From the NCBI RefSeq assembly GCF_041380015.1, contig NZ_CP159978.1: a stretch of 64,000 nt of DNA; one strand, 5' to 3'. Position numbers and translations under genes: made by a program. Source of the stretch: Buchananella felis (GTDB lineage Bacteria; Actinomycetota; Actinomycetes; Actinomycetales; Actinomycetaceae). The first letter of the stretch is position 1; each line of letters opens with the position of its first letter. Positions 16,942-25,155 of the stretch are shown here, piece by piece. The notes below the pieces were generated by a model, which saw only the letters and a list, made by a program, of their open reading frames with translations, ran no database searches and was not told the DNA's origin.

Positions 16942-18108
16942 GTGACAACTCCCAACTATCCTCCCACCGGCCCAACAGATCCCACCGGTCCGATGGGACA
17001 GACCGGACCTGGCGGCGTGCCAAGCGGAGCCGAGGCCACGCAGGTGTTTCCTGCGGCAGGCGTGCCTGCAGCGAGCGCACCGGCAGGAAGCCACATGCCG
17101 GACGGTCAGGTAGGCGCTACCGCTTTCGTTCAGTATGCAGCGCCAGGGCAAGGAGGGGTGCCTCCTTACGGTCAGGGAGCTGTGCCCGGTTACGCAGGCC
17201 AGGGGGCAGCTCAGCCCTACCCGGGCCAGGCTCCCGCTGGGTTCGCTCCGGGTGGTCCGGTTCCCCCTCAGCCCAAGAAGCTGACTCAACAGTGGTGGTT
17301 CTGGCTGGTAGTTGTTGCAGCTGTCATTGGTGTAGTGCTGGGCCTGTTGTTCGGGCTGGGAGTGTTTGGTGGCGAGAAGAAGTCCGCCGCCCCCGCTCCG
17401 GCCCCTAGCGTGTCAGCCAGCGAGTCTCCCTCTGAGACCGCCACCCCCACCATGGAGGAGTCAACGCCGCAGGCAACGGAGTCCTCCGCTGCGGACGCTG
17501 CTACGGGGAGCCGCGCGGCCGCGCTGGAGAAGGCGCAGGAGTACAGCGACTACATGAACATGTCCAAGCAGGAGATCTACGACCTGCTGACCTCTGAGTT
17601 CGCCACCGAGCGTTTCAGCCCGGAGGACGCGCAGTACGCGGCGGACAACGTTAAGGCTGACTTCAAGGCGAACGCGCTGAAGCGGGCGGAGTCTTACAGC
17701 GAGGTCTCCCACCTGTCCAAGGCCCGCATCGCGGACCAGCTCACCTCTGAGTACGGTGGCAAGTTCACCCAGGAGGAGGCCGATTACGCGATGGCGAACC
17801 TGAAGGCCGACTTCAAGGAGAACGCGCTGAAGAAGGCGGAGACCTACAACGAGACCTCCTTCCTGTCCAAGAAGCGCATGTTCTACCAGCTGACCTCCGA
17901 TTCCGGCGAGAAGTTCACCGAGGAGGAGGCGCAGTACGCGATCGACAACCTGAAGGCGGACTACAAGCTCAACGCCCTGGAGACTGCTAAGCAGCTGACG
18001 AGGGTGCGTGAGATGACCCCGGAGGAGCTGAAGGAGACCCTCACCTCCGAGTACGGTGCGCAGTTCACGGAGGAGGAGGCGCAGTACGCGATCGACAACC
18101 TGAAGTAG
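16942..18108 (+). CDS. Membrane protein with four Ltp-type (host cell surface-exposed lipoprotein) repeats
   Basis: A 388-residue protein: Pro/Gly/Gln-rich N-terminus (1-110), one membrane helix (about 117-144, QQWWFWLVVVAAVIGVVLG), an Ala/Ser/Pro/Thr/Glu linker, then four repeats of about 48 residues (195-388) with the pattern A-x-x-Y/T-x-x-x-x-x-M/L-S/T-x-x-x-I/L-x-x-x-L-T-S-E/D-x-x-x-x-F-T/S-x-E/Q-E/D-A-x-Y-A. This is the Ltp domain (PF07553), first known from a streptococcal prophage lipoprotein that blocks injection of superinfecting phage DNA, but widespread in bacterial surface proteins. No lipobox is present here. GTG start with AGAAGG 6 bases upstream. It would present the repeats outside the cell; a role in phage exclusion or in host contact is speculation. 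Confidence 0.8.
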   Translation: MTTPNYPPTGPTDPTGPMGQTGPGGVPSGAEATQVFPAAGVPAASAPAGSHMPDGQVGATAFVQYAAPGQGGVPPYGQGAVPGYAGQGAAQPYPGQAPAGFAPGGPVPPQPKKLTQQWWFWLVVVAAVIGVVLGLLFGLGVFGGEKKSAAPAPAPSVSASESPSETATPTMEESTPQATESSAADAATGSRAAALEKAQEYSDYMNMSKQEIYDLLTSEFATERFSPEDAQYAADNVKADFKANALKRAESYSEVSHLSKARIADQLTSEYGGKFTQEEADYAMANLKADFKENALKKAETYNETSFLSKKRMFYQLTSDSGEKFTEEEAQYAIDNLKADYKLNALETAKQLTRVREMTPEELKETLTSEYGAQFTEEEAQYAIDNLK

Positions 18109-18124
18109 CGTGCGTGCTGTGGTG

Positions 18125-18169
18125 GGTGCCCCGGGCGGCTGTTAGGCCGGTCGGGGCACCGCCCTTTTT
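18125..18169 (+). terminator. Rho-independent terminator after the Ltp-repeat gene
   Basis: GGTGCCCCG pairs with CGGGGCACC around a structured loop, followed by GCCC and TTTTTT (18164-18169). Confidence 0.8.
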
Positions 18170-18279
18170 TGGGTGACCCCCCTGTCCGGGTTTGCCGCGC
18201 GCCCAGAAGGCGGGCGGGGCTCGGTCTGGTGGGGCGCGGCGCTTAGCATTGCGGCAGGATCAACTTGAAGGAGAGCGCC

Positions 18280-19662
18280 ATGACGCCCCAGTCGCCCCGT
18301 GATGAGTCCTTGGTGTCCGACGCTGCCGCAGCGGCCGTCGCCTCTAGCACCGCCCCCCAGTCCGACGCGCAGAGCCCGGCCTCGCAGAGCCCGGCCACGC
18401 AGGGCGTGCACGCCTTGGCGCGGGCGGCGCGCGTAGCTGCGCGCAAACTGGCCACGGCGACGACGTCGGCCAAGAACAACGCCCTAAACGCGATCGCCTA
18501 CGCCCTGTTAGAGCAGTCCGAGGCGATCCTGGCAGGCAACGCGCGCGACCTGGAGGTAGCAAAGGCGAACGGGATGGCGCCGGGCCTGCAAGATCGGCTG
18601 CTGCTCACCCGGGAGAGGCTCGAAGCGATCGCGGAATCGATCAGCGACGTAGTTGCGCTGCCCGACCCCGTGGGCGAGGTAGTGCGTGGGCAGAGCCTGC
18701 CAAACGGGCTGCGGGTACGCCAGACCCGCGTCCCCATGGGAGTGGTGGGGATGATCTACGAGGCACGCCCAAACGTGACCGTAGACGCCGCAGTGCTAGC
18801 GCTTAAGAGCGGTAACGCGGTGCTTCTGCGTGGGGGCTCGGCGGCGGAAAACTCAAACAAGGCTCTGATTGCAGCCATCAAGCAGGGGCTGACGAACGCC
18901 GGATTCAGCGCGGACCTGGTTGCCACCGTCGACCCCTGGGGGCGAGAGGGAGCTAGGGCGTTGATGCAGGCCCGCGGCCTGGTGGATGTGCTGATCCCGC
19001 GAGGCGGAGCTGGCCTAATTCAGGCAGTAGTGCGAGAGTCCACCGTGCCTGCCATCGAGACCGGAGTGGGAAACTGCCACGTCTACGTGGACGAGTCCGC
19101 GGATCTGGGCAAGGCGCACGCGATCTGTATGAACGCCAAGACGCACCGGGTGGGGGTGTGCAATGCGGCAGAGACGCTGCTGGTGCACTCCGCAGTGGCT
19201 GACCAGTTCCTGCCGGGACTGCTGCGTGACCTGGCAGGAGCCAACGTGGTCCTACACGGCTGCCCCAAGACCGTGAGCCTAGCCAGTGAGCACGCGAACG
19301 GAATCGAAGTGCTACCGGCTACCGAGGAGGACTGGCAGACCGAGTACCTAGCCTATGAGGTGGCGGTGCGGGTTGTGGACAGCCTGGACCAGGCGCTAGA
19401 GCACGTACGTGCATACTCCTCCGGGCACACCGAGGCAATCGTCACGGCAAGCATCGAGGCAGCAAGGCGCTTCACCACGGAGGTGGACGCTGCCGCCATC
19501 GCCGTCAACGCCTCCACCCGCTTCACTGACGGTGGTCAGTTGGGGCTGGGCGCGGAGATAGGCATTTCCACCCAGAAGCTGCACGCACGCGGTCCGATGG
19601 GGCTGGCTGAACTCACCACCACCACGTGGATCATCGAGGGAGACGGGCACGTGCGGGCCTAG
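18280..19662 (+). CDS. proA: Gamma-glutamyl phosphate reductase (ProA)
   Basis: NADPH-dependent reduction of gamma-glutamyl phosphate to glutamate semialdehyde, second step of proline synthesis. Aldehyde-dehydrogenase-fold motifs typical of ProA are visible: RVPMGVVGMIYEARPNVT, GNAVLLRGGSAAENSN, DVLIPRGGAGLI, NCHVYVDE, KTHRVGVCNAAETLLVH with the catalytic Cys, and FTDGGQLGLGAEIGIST. The ATG at 18280 is chosen over a TTG at 18265 because AAGGAG sits at the right distance. About 45 N-terminal residues (Ser/Ala/Gln-rich) precede the core, slightly longer than usual. It lies 5.4 kb from proB with surface-protein genes between. Confidence 0.96.
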   Translation: MTPQSPRDESLVSDAAAAAVASSTAPQSDAQSPASQSPATQGVHALARAARVAARKLATATTSAKNNALNAIAYALLEQSEAILAGNARDLEVAKANGMAPGLQDRLLLTRERLEAIAESISDVVALPDPVGEVVRGQSLPNGLRVRQTRVPMGVVGMIYEARPNVTVDAAVLALKSGNAVLLRGGSAAENSNKALIAAIKQGLTNAGFSADLVATVDPWGREGARALMQARGLVDVLIPRGGAGLIQAVVRESTVPAIETGVGNCHVYVDESADLGKAHAICMNAKTHRVGVCNAAETLLVHSAVADQFLPGLLRDLAGANVVLHGCPKTVSLASEHANGIEVLPATEEDWQTEYLAYEVAVRVVDSLDQALEHVRAYSSGHTEAIVTASIEAARRFTTEVDAAAIAVNASTRFTDGGQLGLGAEIGISTQKLHARGPMGLAELTTTTWIIEGDGHVRA

Positions 19663-19721
19663 GCGGTAGCGGGCTCAGGCGGTAGCCGCTCTACACGGTT
19701 AGGTGCCGTATCGCAAAAACA

Positions 19722-19759
19722 GCTGGGGGCCGGGGCGTTGAAACGCCCCGGCCCCCAGC
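19722..19759. terminator. Bidirectional terminator between proA and the phosphorylase gene
   Basis: A very strong stem (gctgggggccggggcgtt with its complement) and a 3-base loop between convergent genes. Confidence 0.85.
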
Positions 19760-19782
19760 CAGCGAGCCCTAGCGGCTCAGGA

Positions 19783-21954
19783 TCAGATGTCCATCCACTT
19801 GTAGCCCATGGGAAGCAGGTCTACCTCCCAGGTGCGGCCCAGACCGCGCACCGTGGTGGTCACAGCCTCCTTGGAGTTGTTGAGCACCATGATGCGGTTG
19901 GTGTTCGGGTAGTAAGCCACCTCGGTACGAACATCGCTGGTGATCCAGGCAGCGCCGTTCTCCAGCTCCTCGCCCCGTCCCGCAGCCAGGTAGATGGCGC
20001 GGTGCAGCAGGCGGGCGTTCTCGAAGGAGTAGGGCAGGCCACCCAGGTAGATACCAACGCCCTTGCCGTACTCGTTGATAGAGGCGCGAACCGAGCCCTT
20101 CTCGAAGGCAACAACCTTGACGTCGGGGTGCAGCGTCACCACGTCGCCACCGGACTCGCCCACATCGAACGAGCCGGACAGGTCTGCAACGAGCGGGTGG
20201 CCCTCCACGATCGTCGGGTAGCGGTCGTGGGAGAGCGACTGGGAACGCTCGCGGTCCACTCCGAGCACGTCGGAGAGCTGGATGAAGGCGCCACCGTGCT
20301 CCACTGCAGCCGGCTCGCCTACGCCGATGAAGCCACCGCCGTTGGCGACAAAGGCACGCACAGCAGAAGTCAGCTCCGGGTCCAGCCATTCAGCCCCACC
20401 AGAGAAGGCGGTGCCTGCCACACCGGCGTTGATCAGCACGTCCACGTTCTCCAGGGCGCCGGCGCGAACGTCGTCGAAGGAGAGCCACTGGATCTCGAAC
20501 GGCAGACCGGAGAGGGACTCGATGATGCCCAGGTAGGTGTAGATCTGCTTGTACCACAGGGCGTGGGCCACCATGAAGGTCTGCCAGGTGCGCAGCTTGC
20601 CCCACGCGTTCACGATAGCCACGCGGATGGGGGAGTTCTCCGGGTGCTGGCCGCCGCCCTGCTCGTGAATCGAGCGGAACTCGTCGCAGATCTGGGCGAT
20701 GCGCTCTACGAAGGCCGGGTACTTCAGGGCCAGGGCCGGGTAGCCGCCGTAACCCATGCGGTCCAGGGGGAACCGGACGATCGCGCGGCGGGCCTGCAGC
20801 CAGGACTCGTTGGCCTCACCGATCGGGTCGCCGTCGTCGTTGAAGACGTCCGGGAAGAAGTAGGGCAGGAAGCGGCCCTCGGTGTACTTCACGCCCGGGA
20901 TGTCGCTAATCATGCGGCAGGTCGCGCCGGAGCCTACGGAGCCCACCACGGCGTCCATGCCGATTTCCTCGAAGTACGGGCCGTAGGGCTCGGTGCCCAT
21001 CCAGTTGTCGCCCAGGAACATCATGGCCTCGCGGCCGGCCTCGTGGGCGATGTCCACCAGTCCCTTGGTCTTCTCCGCAACGAAGCGGGCCTGGAAGTCG
21101 ATCCAGTCCAGGTACTGCGGGGTGGGGGAGCGGAAGGCGTTGTTGTAGAAGCCCTCGTCGATGAAGTCCTCCGCTACTAGCGCGTAGCCCATCTCCTGCT
21201 CGAAGGCCTCCATGGCCTCGATGGAGACGGAGGCGGAGTAGCCGAACCAGTCGACGTACTTCTCCTTGCCGAGGTCGTTGAAGACCAGCGTGAAGTGGTA
21301 GAAGAACGTGGTGAAGCGCACCACGTCAACCTCGGGGTGCTCCTCCAGCCAGGACTTCAGGGCGCCCTGGGCGTACTCCCACACGCCGTTCTTGCGCACG
21401 TCGTACGGGCGCTCCTTTACGCGCCACGGCTCAAGGTGCCAGTCGTTGGTGATGTAGTTGTACATCTGGGTGGAGTCCCAGAGCTGGTTGGCCAGGAAGC
21501 CAACGGTGTAGACGTGGAAGGGCTGCGGGTCCTTGATGGTGACAACGCCCTCGGGGGTGGTGGACCACTTTTCCGGGTCGACTACCTCGTCAGTGGTGCG
21601 GTCGATGACCTGCCACCAGCGGGCCACGTCGCAGTCGGTGAAGGGCGCGAACTGGTCGCGGAAGTATCCCTCCATTACGTCGATAACCAGGTCGCCCTCT
21701 GCCGGGGCGGTGGAGCGGGGCGAGCAGAGGTACTGGTTGACCAGCGTCTCGGGGTGGGCCAGGGCGAACTCCTGGTCACCGCGGGCGGGGAAGTAGGTGG
21801 AGTAAACCTTGTCCACCAACTCCTTGGCCATCTCCGGCAGCTCGGTGCCGTCGGAGTTACGCACGGCGTCAGCACCGAGCTTGCGGGCAAGTTCTGTCAG
21901 TTCAGCATCAATGCCGACCTGGAGTGGGAGGGTTACGCGACCGGTGGTGGCCAT
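19783..21954 (-). CDS. lnpA: 1,3-beta-galactosyl-N-acetylhexosamine phosphorylase (GH112)
   Basis: Phosphorolytic enzyme that splits Gal-beta-1,3-GalNAc (galacto-N-biose) or Gal-beta-1,3-GlcNAc (lacto-N-biose) into alpha-Gal-1-phosphate and the free N-acetylhexosamine, saving one ATP. The 723 residues match GH112 in length. The segments RFTTFFYHFTLVFND and KYVDWFGYSASVSIEAME are characteristic, and Asp316 in FLGDNWMGTEPYG corresponds to the proposed catalytic acid of the bifidobacterial enzyme. A Rossmann-like domain with VDVLINAGVAGTAFSGG follows. No signal peptide: the disaccharide must be imported. ATG has AGAAGG upstream. The neighbouring DeoR, SIS, ROK and aldolase genes point to GalNAc (core 1 mucin glycan) use. 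Preference for galacto-N-biose versus lacto-N-biose cannot be read from the sequence. Confidence 0.95.
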   Translation of the reverse strand: MATTGRVTLPLQVGIDAELTELARKLGADAVRNSDGTELPEMAKELVDKVYSTYFPARGDQEFALAHPETLVNQYLCSPRSTAPAEGDLVIDVMEGYFRDQFAPFTDCDVARWWQVIDRTTDEVVDPEKWSTTPEGVVTIKDPQPFHVYTVGFLANQLWDSTQMYNYITNDWHLEPWRVKERPYDVRKNGVWEYAQGALKSWLEEHPEVDVVRFTTFFYHFTLVFNDLGKEKYVDWFGYSASVSIEAMEAFEQEMGYALVAEDFIDEGFYNNAFRSPTPQYLDWIDFQARFVAEKTKGLVDIAHEAGREAMMFLGDNWMGTEPYGPYFEEIGMDAVVGSVGSGATCRMISDIPGVKYTEGRFLPYFFPDVFNDDGDPIGEANESWLQARRAIVRFPLDRMGYGGYPALALKYPAFVERIAQICDEFRSIHEQGGGQHPENSPIRVAIVNAWGKLRTWQTFMVAHALWYKQIYTYLGIIESLSGLPFEIQWLSFDDVRAGALENVDVLINAGVAGTAFSGGAEWLDPELTSAVRAFVANGGGFIGVGEPAAVEHGGAFIQLSDVLGVDRERSQSLSHDRYPTIVEGHPLVADLSGSFDVGESGGDVVTLHPDVKVVAFEKGSVRASINEYGKGVGIYLGGLPYSFENARLLHRAIYLAAGRGEELENGAAWITSDVRTEVAYYPNTNRIMVLNNSKEAVTTTVRGLGRTWEVDLLPMGYKWMDI

Positions 21955-22089
21955 GTGGTTCCTTCTTTGTTTGGTGGTGTGGGGTTTTGCCCCGTCTGGT
22001 GGTGGCCGACGTTGCCGCCTGCCTGTGTGTGTTGGTTGTGGTCGGTGGCCGACGTCGTCCGTGGTGGCCGCCGCGAGGGTGCGCCGCTT

Positions 22090-22875
22090 TTAGGCGAGGG
22101 TGACTCGCAGGCCGGCCTCGCGCAGCCGACGCACCACGTCGGGGTCGGCGCCTGAGTCCGTGATGAGGTCGTGGATGTCACCGGTGTTGCAGATGCGGGT
22201 GAAGTCGGTGCGGTCGAGCTTGGTTGAGTCGGCCACCACCACCACGCGTTCGGAGGCCTTGACTAGGGCGGCGTTGACGGTGGCTTCGCCGTCGTGGTCG
22301 GCGAAGGCGCCTCGTTCGGGGTGGAGGGCGTTGACGCCCAGGAAGAGGGTGCCGGCGCTGATGGCGGGCAGGATGCGTTCTGCCAGGGGGCCAACGAGCT
22401 CGTAGGAGCGGGCGCGGACCACGCCGCCGGTGACAACCACGCGAACGTTTTGGCGCACGGTGAGCTCGTTGGCGATGTTGATGGCGTTGGTTACCACGGT
22501 GACGGGGTCGCGCTCGAACTCAGGGTTGCGGGCGGAGAGCGAGCCGATCTCTCGGCAGACCTCGGTGGTGGTGGTGCCGCCGTTCAGGGCGATCACGCTG
22601 CCCGGCTGGATCATTGCTACGGCTGCTTGGGCTATGCGGGTTTTTTCGTCTGCTAGGCGGGTGGCCCGGTAGCGCAGCGGGAGGTCGGCGCTGGTGGGAT
22701 TTACGGAGGCGCCTCCGCGCGTGCGCGTGATGAGCTGTTGGGCGGAGAGGGTGTCTAGGTCGCGGCGGGCGGTGGCGGCGCTGATCTCTAGCTTGTCGAT
22801 GATCTCTTCGATACGGACGGAACCGTTTTCTACGATGAGGTCAAGCAGCCTGTTGAGTCGCTCGTGGCGGTTCAT
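22090..22875 (-). CDS. DeoR-family transcriptional regulator
   Basis: Sugar-phosphate-responsive repressor of 261 residues. The N-terminal winged HTH covers residues 1-57 (RLNRLLDLIVENGSVRIEE, SAATARRDLDTLSAQQLI, TRTRGGA). The C-terminal phosphosugar-sensor domain has IQPGSVIALNGGTTTTEVCREI. The ATG at 22875 is set by AAGGAG 6-7 bases upstream; the frame stays open far upstream but that reading has no family similarity. It is divergent from the SIS gene and 135 bases upstream of the phosphorylase on the same strand, so it probably controls both transcripts, with a phosphorylated amino sugar or tagatose phosphate as likely effector. Confidence 0.93.
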   Translation of the reverse strand: MNRHERLNRLLDLIVENGSVRIEEIIDKLEISAATARRDLDTLSAQQLITRTRGGASVNPTSADLPLRYRATRLADEKTRIAQAAVAMIQPGSVIALNGGTTTTEVCREIGSLSARNPEFERDPVTVVTNAINIANELTVRQNVRVVVTGGVVRARSYELVGPLAERILPAISAGTLFLGVNALHPERGAFADHDGEATVNAALVKASERVVVVADSTKLDRTDFTRICNTGDIHDLITDSGADPDVVRRLREAGLRVTLA

Positions 22876-23082
22876 CAGCAGCTCCTTTGCTCCCGGCATC
22901 TGGCGGTTGGTGCGTGTTGCGCGTTTGAGCGTTAATGCTAGACGCTTCTTGCACAAACTGACAGTTCCTTGCCCACTTCGCCTTGAAACCGTCGAAAAAA
23001 ATCGTCGAACGTGCCATACTTGCGAGCGATGGTGATTGACACCCGCCCGAACTGAGCACAAACAAACAACGCGGAGGTTGTT
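22876..23082. promoter_or_regulatory. Divergent regulatory region of the GalNAc/galacto-N-biose locus
   Basis: Between deoR (minus) and the SIS gene (plus). GTCGA occurs at 22991 and again at 23004 flanking an A-run, a 13-base-spaced direct repeat that could be an operator. CATACT at 23015-23020 is a possible -10 for the SIS transcript. The SIS gene has CGGAGG 5 bases before its GTG. Promoter and operator assignments are tentative. Confidence 0.35.
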
Positions 23083-23973
23083 GTGAGCAAGACTGTTGAC
23101 GAGATCTTTACCCAGCCTGAGCTGTGGCGCCGTGCCGCCACCATGGCGGGCGAGGACACGGGCATGCCGGTGGACGGCGAGCGCGTGGCAGTGATCGGCT
23201 GCGGTACGTCCTGGTTCATGGCGCAGTCCTACTGCGTTGCCCGCGAGAACGCCGGCAAGGGCGAGTCCGACGCCTTCACCGCCACCGAGTTCCCGCTGGA
23301 GCGCAAGTACGACCGCGTGGTGCTGCTGTCCCGCTCCGGCACCACCACCGAGATCATCGACATCGCCAAAGAGCTCAAGGAGCGCGGCGTCCCCACCGTG
23401 CTGATCACCGCCGTCGGTGAGGGCCCGGCCGCCCCGTTCGTGGACGCCGAGGTCGTGCTGGACTTCGCGGACGAGGAGTCCGTGGTCCAGACCCGCTTCG
23501 CCACCACCGCCCTGTGCTTCATGCTCGCCACGGTGGGCCAGGACATCGAGGCCGCCGCCGCCGACTGCGAGAAGGTGCTGGCCATGGACGTGTGCGACTC
23601 CTACGTCAGCGCTGAGCAGATCACCTTCCTGGGCACCGGCTGGACCATCGGCCTGGCCAACGAGGCCGCCCTGAAGGCCCGCGAGGCCTCCCAGTCCTGG
23701 ACCGAGGCCTACCCGGCCATGGAGTACCGCCACGGCCCCATCTCCATCGCCGAGCCCGGCCGCATCACCTGGGTGTTCGGCCCGGTCCCGGCCGGCCTGG
23801 ACGCCCAGGTGGCCGCCACCGGCGCCAAGCTGGTCTCCACCGACCTGAACCCGCTGGCCCACCTGGTCCTGGCCCAGCGCGTTTCCGTTGCCCGTGCCGA
23901 GGCCCGCGGCCTGAACCCGGACACCCCGCGTCACCTGACCCGGTCCGTGATCCTGGCCGACGGCGAGCACTGA
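23083..23973 (+). CDS. SIS-domain sugar-phosphate isomerase/deaminase, AgaS-like
   Basis: Two SIS domains in 296 residues, like the isomerase half of GlmS and the AgaS family. SIS1 has VAVIGCGTSWFMAQSY and VVLLSRSGTTTEIID; SIS2 has ITFLGTGWTIGLANEAALK, then the GlmS-like EAYPAMEYRHGPISI. AgaS deaminates galactosamine-6-phosphate to tagatose-6-phosphate; in this context that is the most likely reaction. At 296 residues it is shorter than E. coli AgaS. It heads a plus-strand set with the ROK kinase 25 bases downstream. Other possibilities are glucosamine-6-phosphate deaminase or fructosamine-type enzymes; the substrate is inferred only from neighbours. Confidence 0.82.
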   Translation: MSKTVDEIFTQPELWRRAATMAGEDTGMPVDGERVAVIGCGTSWFMAQSYCVARENAGKGESDAFTATEFPLERKYDRVVLLSRSGTTTEIIDIAKELKERGVPTVLITAVGEGPAAPFVDAEVVLDFADEESVVQTRFATTALCFMLATVGQDIEAAAADCEKVLAMDVCDSYVSAEQITFLGTGWTIGLANEAALKAREASQSWTEAYPAMEYRHGPISIAEPGRITWVFGPVPAGLDAQVAATGAKLVSTDLNPLAHLVLAQRVSVARAEARGLNPDTPRHLTRSVILADGEH

Positions 23974-23998
23974 GTTTTACCCGCGAGGCAGTAGGCAC

Positions 23999-24985
23999 AT
24001 GACACACGCAATCGGAATCGATGTTGGCGGTACCACGATCAAGGCCGGCGTGGCCTCGGTCAACGGCGAGCTGCTGGCACGCCGTCAGGTGCCAACCCCC
24101 AAGAACGTGCCCGACCTGATCTCCACGATCTCCACCCTGGCGGCCGAGCTGCGGGCCGACGTGCACGCCGGCAAGGTCTACGAGGGCGACCGCCCCCTGT
24201 CCCCGGCCGAGCTGGTCAAGCCGATCGGCGTGGCCGTGCCGGGAATCGTGGACGAGGCCAACGGGATGGCGCTGCTGAGCGCCAACCTGGGCTGGCGCGA
24301 CGTGCCGATGCGGCAGATGCTGGAGGAGGCCTGCGGCGTGCCGGTGGCCTTCGGGCACGACGTTCGCTCCGGGGCCGTTGCCGAGGCCAGGTGGGGCGCG
24401 GGCAGCCGCGACATGCTGTTCGTGGCCCTGGGCACCGGCATCGGCGCGGGCGTGGTGCTGCACGGCGAGCCCGTGATCGGCTCCGGCTACGCCGGTGAGA
24501 TCGGGCAGATCCTGGTGCGCGACCCGGACAACCCGAGCGGCTGGATCGAGCTGGAGAAGATCGCCGCGGCCTCCGCCGTGTGCGCCCGCTTCGCTGCCAC
24601 CATGCCGGAGTCCGAGCGCGAGGCCGTGATCGCGGCCGGCGCCTACGGGGTGGAGATGGCCGCCAAGGGAGGCAACGATGACGCCCAGCGCGTGATGCGC
24701 GAGGCCGTTGACGCCCTGGCCGAGATCCTGGCCACCATCGTGGGCACGCTGGGCTCGCTGCGGATCGTGATCGGTGGCGGCCTGGCCAACGCCGGCGAGT
24801 TCCTGCTGGCCCCGCTGCGCCAAGCCCTGGCCGAGCGCCTCGTGATCGCCCCGGTCCCCGAGGTGGTCAAGGCAGAGCTCGGCTCCTGGGCCCAGTGCCT
24901 GGGCCGGGCCCGCACGGCCCTGGAGCTGGCCGGTTACGGCGAGCCGGTCTACGGGCCGGACGGCAAGATCATCCAGGAAGACTAG
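23999..24985 (+). CDS. ROK-family sugar kinase lacking the zinc-binding motif
   Basis: ROK protein of 328 residues, with the phosphate-binding loop IGIDVGGTTIKAG, a catalytic Asp in the HDVRSGAVAE segment and the second nucleotide loop LGTGIGAGVVL. The usual ROK zinc signature (His, then C-x-C-G-x-x-G-C) is absent: after YAGEIGQILVRD the chain runs directly into PSGWIELEKIAAA. There is no DNA-binding domain, so it is an enzyme not a regulator. Between the SIS protein and the tagatose-type aldolase, it may phosphorylate GalNAc or tagatose-6-phosphate. Neither is proven. It is followed by a strong hairpin. Confidence 0.85.
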   Translation: MTHAIGIDVGGTTIKAGVASVNGELLARRQVPTPKNVPDLISTISTLAAELRADVHAGKVYEGDRPLSPAELVKPIGVAVPGIVDEANGMALLSANLGWRDVPMRQMLEEACGVPVAFGHDVRSGAVAEARWGAGSRDMLFVALGTGIGAGVVLHGEPVIGSGYAGEIGQILVRDPDNPSGWIELEKIAAASAVCARFAATMPESEREAVIAAGAYGVEMAAKGGNDDAQRVMREAVDALAEILATIVGTLGSLRIVIGGGLANAGEFLLAPLRQALAERLVIAPVPEVVKAELGSWAQCLGRARTALELAGYGEPVYGPDGKIIQED

Positions 24986-24999
24986 GGGTCACCCAAAGG

Positions 25000-25039
25000 C
25001 GGGGGTGGCGGCAGCGGAATCGCTGCCGCCACCCCCGTT
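25000..25039 (+). terminator. Rho-independent terminator after the ROK gene
   Basis: cgggggtggcggcagcg pairs with its full complement around a GAAT loop, followed by TTTCGTTT. It partly separates the kinase from the downstream aldolase. Confidence 0.85.
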
Positions 25040-25155
25040 TCGTTTGGCCCACTGCGGGGGCCGGACTAAGTTAGGGGGCAAAACCACCCGGGCCTTGCCA
25101 GGCCCGCGAAGTGGCAGGGCCGCGCCCGCGCGGGGTGCCGCGCTAGGAGGAAAAC

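Noticed and set aside
19738..21180. A 480-codon plus-strand frame opposite the GH112 phosphorylase.
   Set aside because: Mirror frame of a well-conserved enzyme; composition Gly/Val/His-rich, no similarity.
22876..23970. Upstream extension of the DeoR gene to a 626-residue protein.
   Set aside because: The extension is antisense to the SIS gene; the HTH starts at the ATG at 22875 with a good ribosome site.
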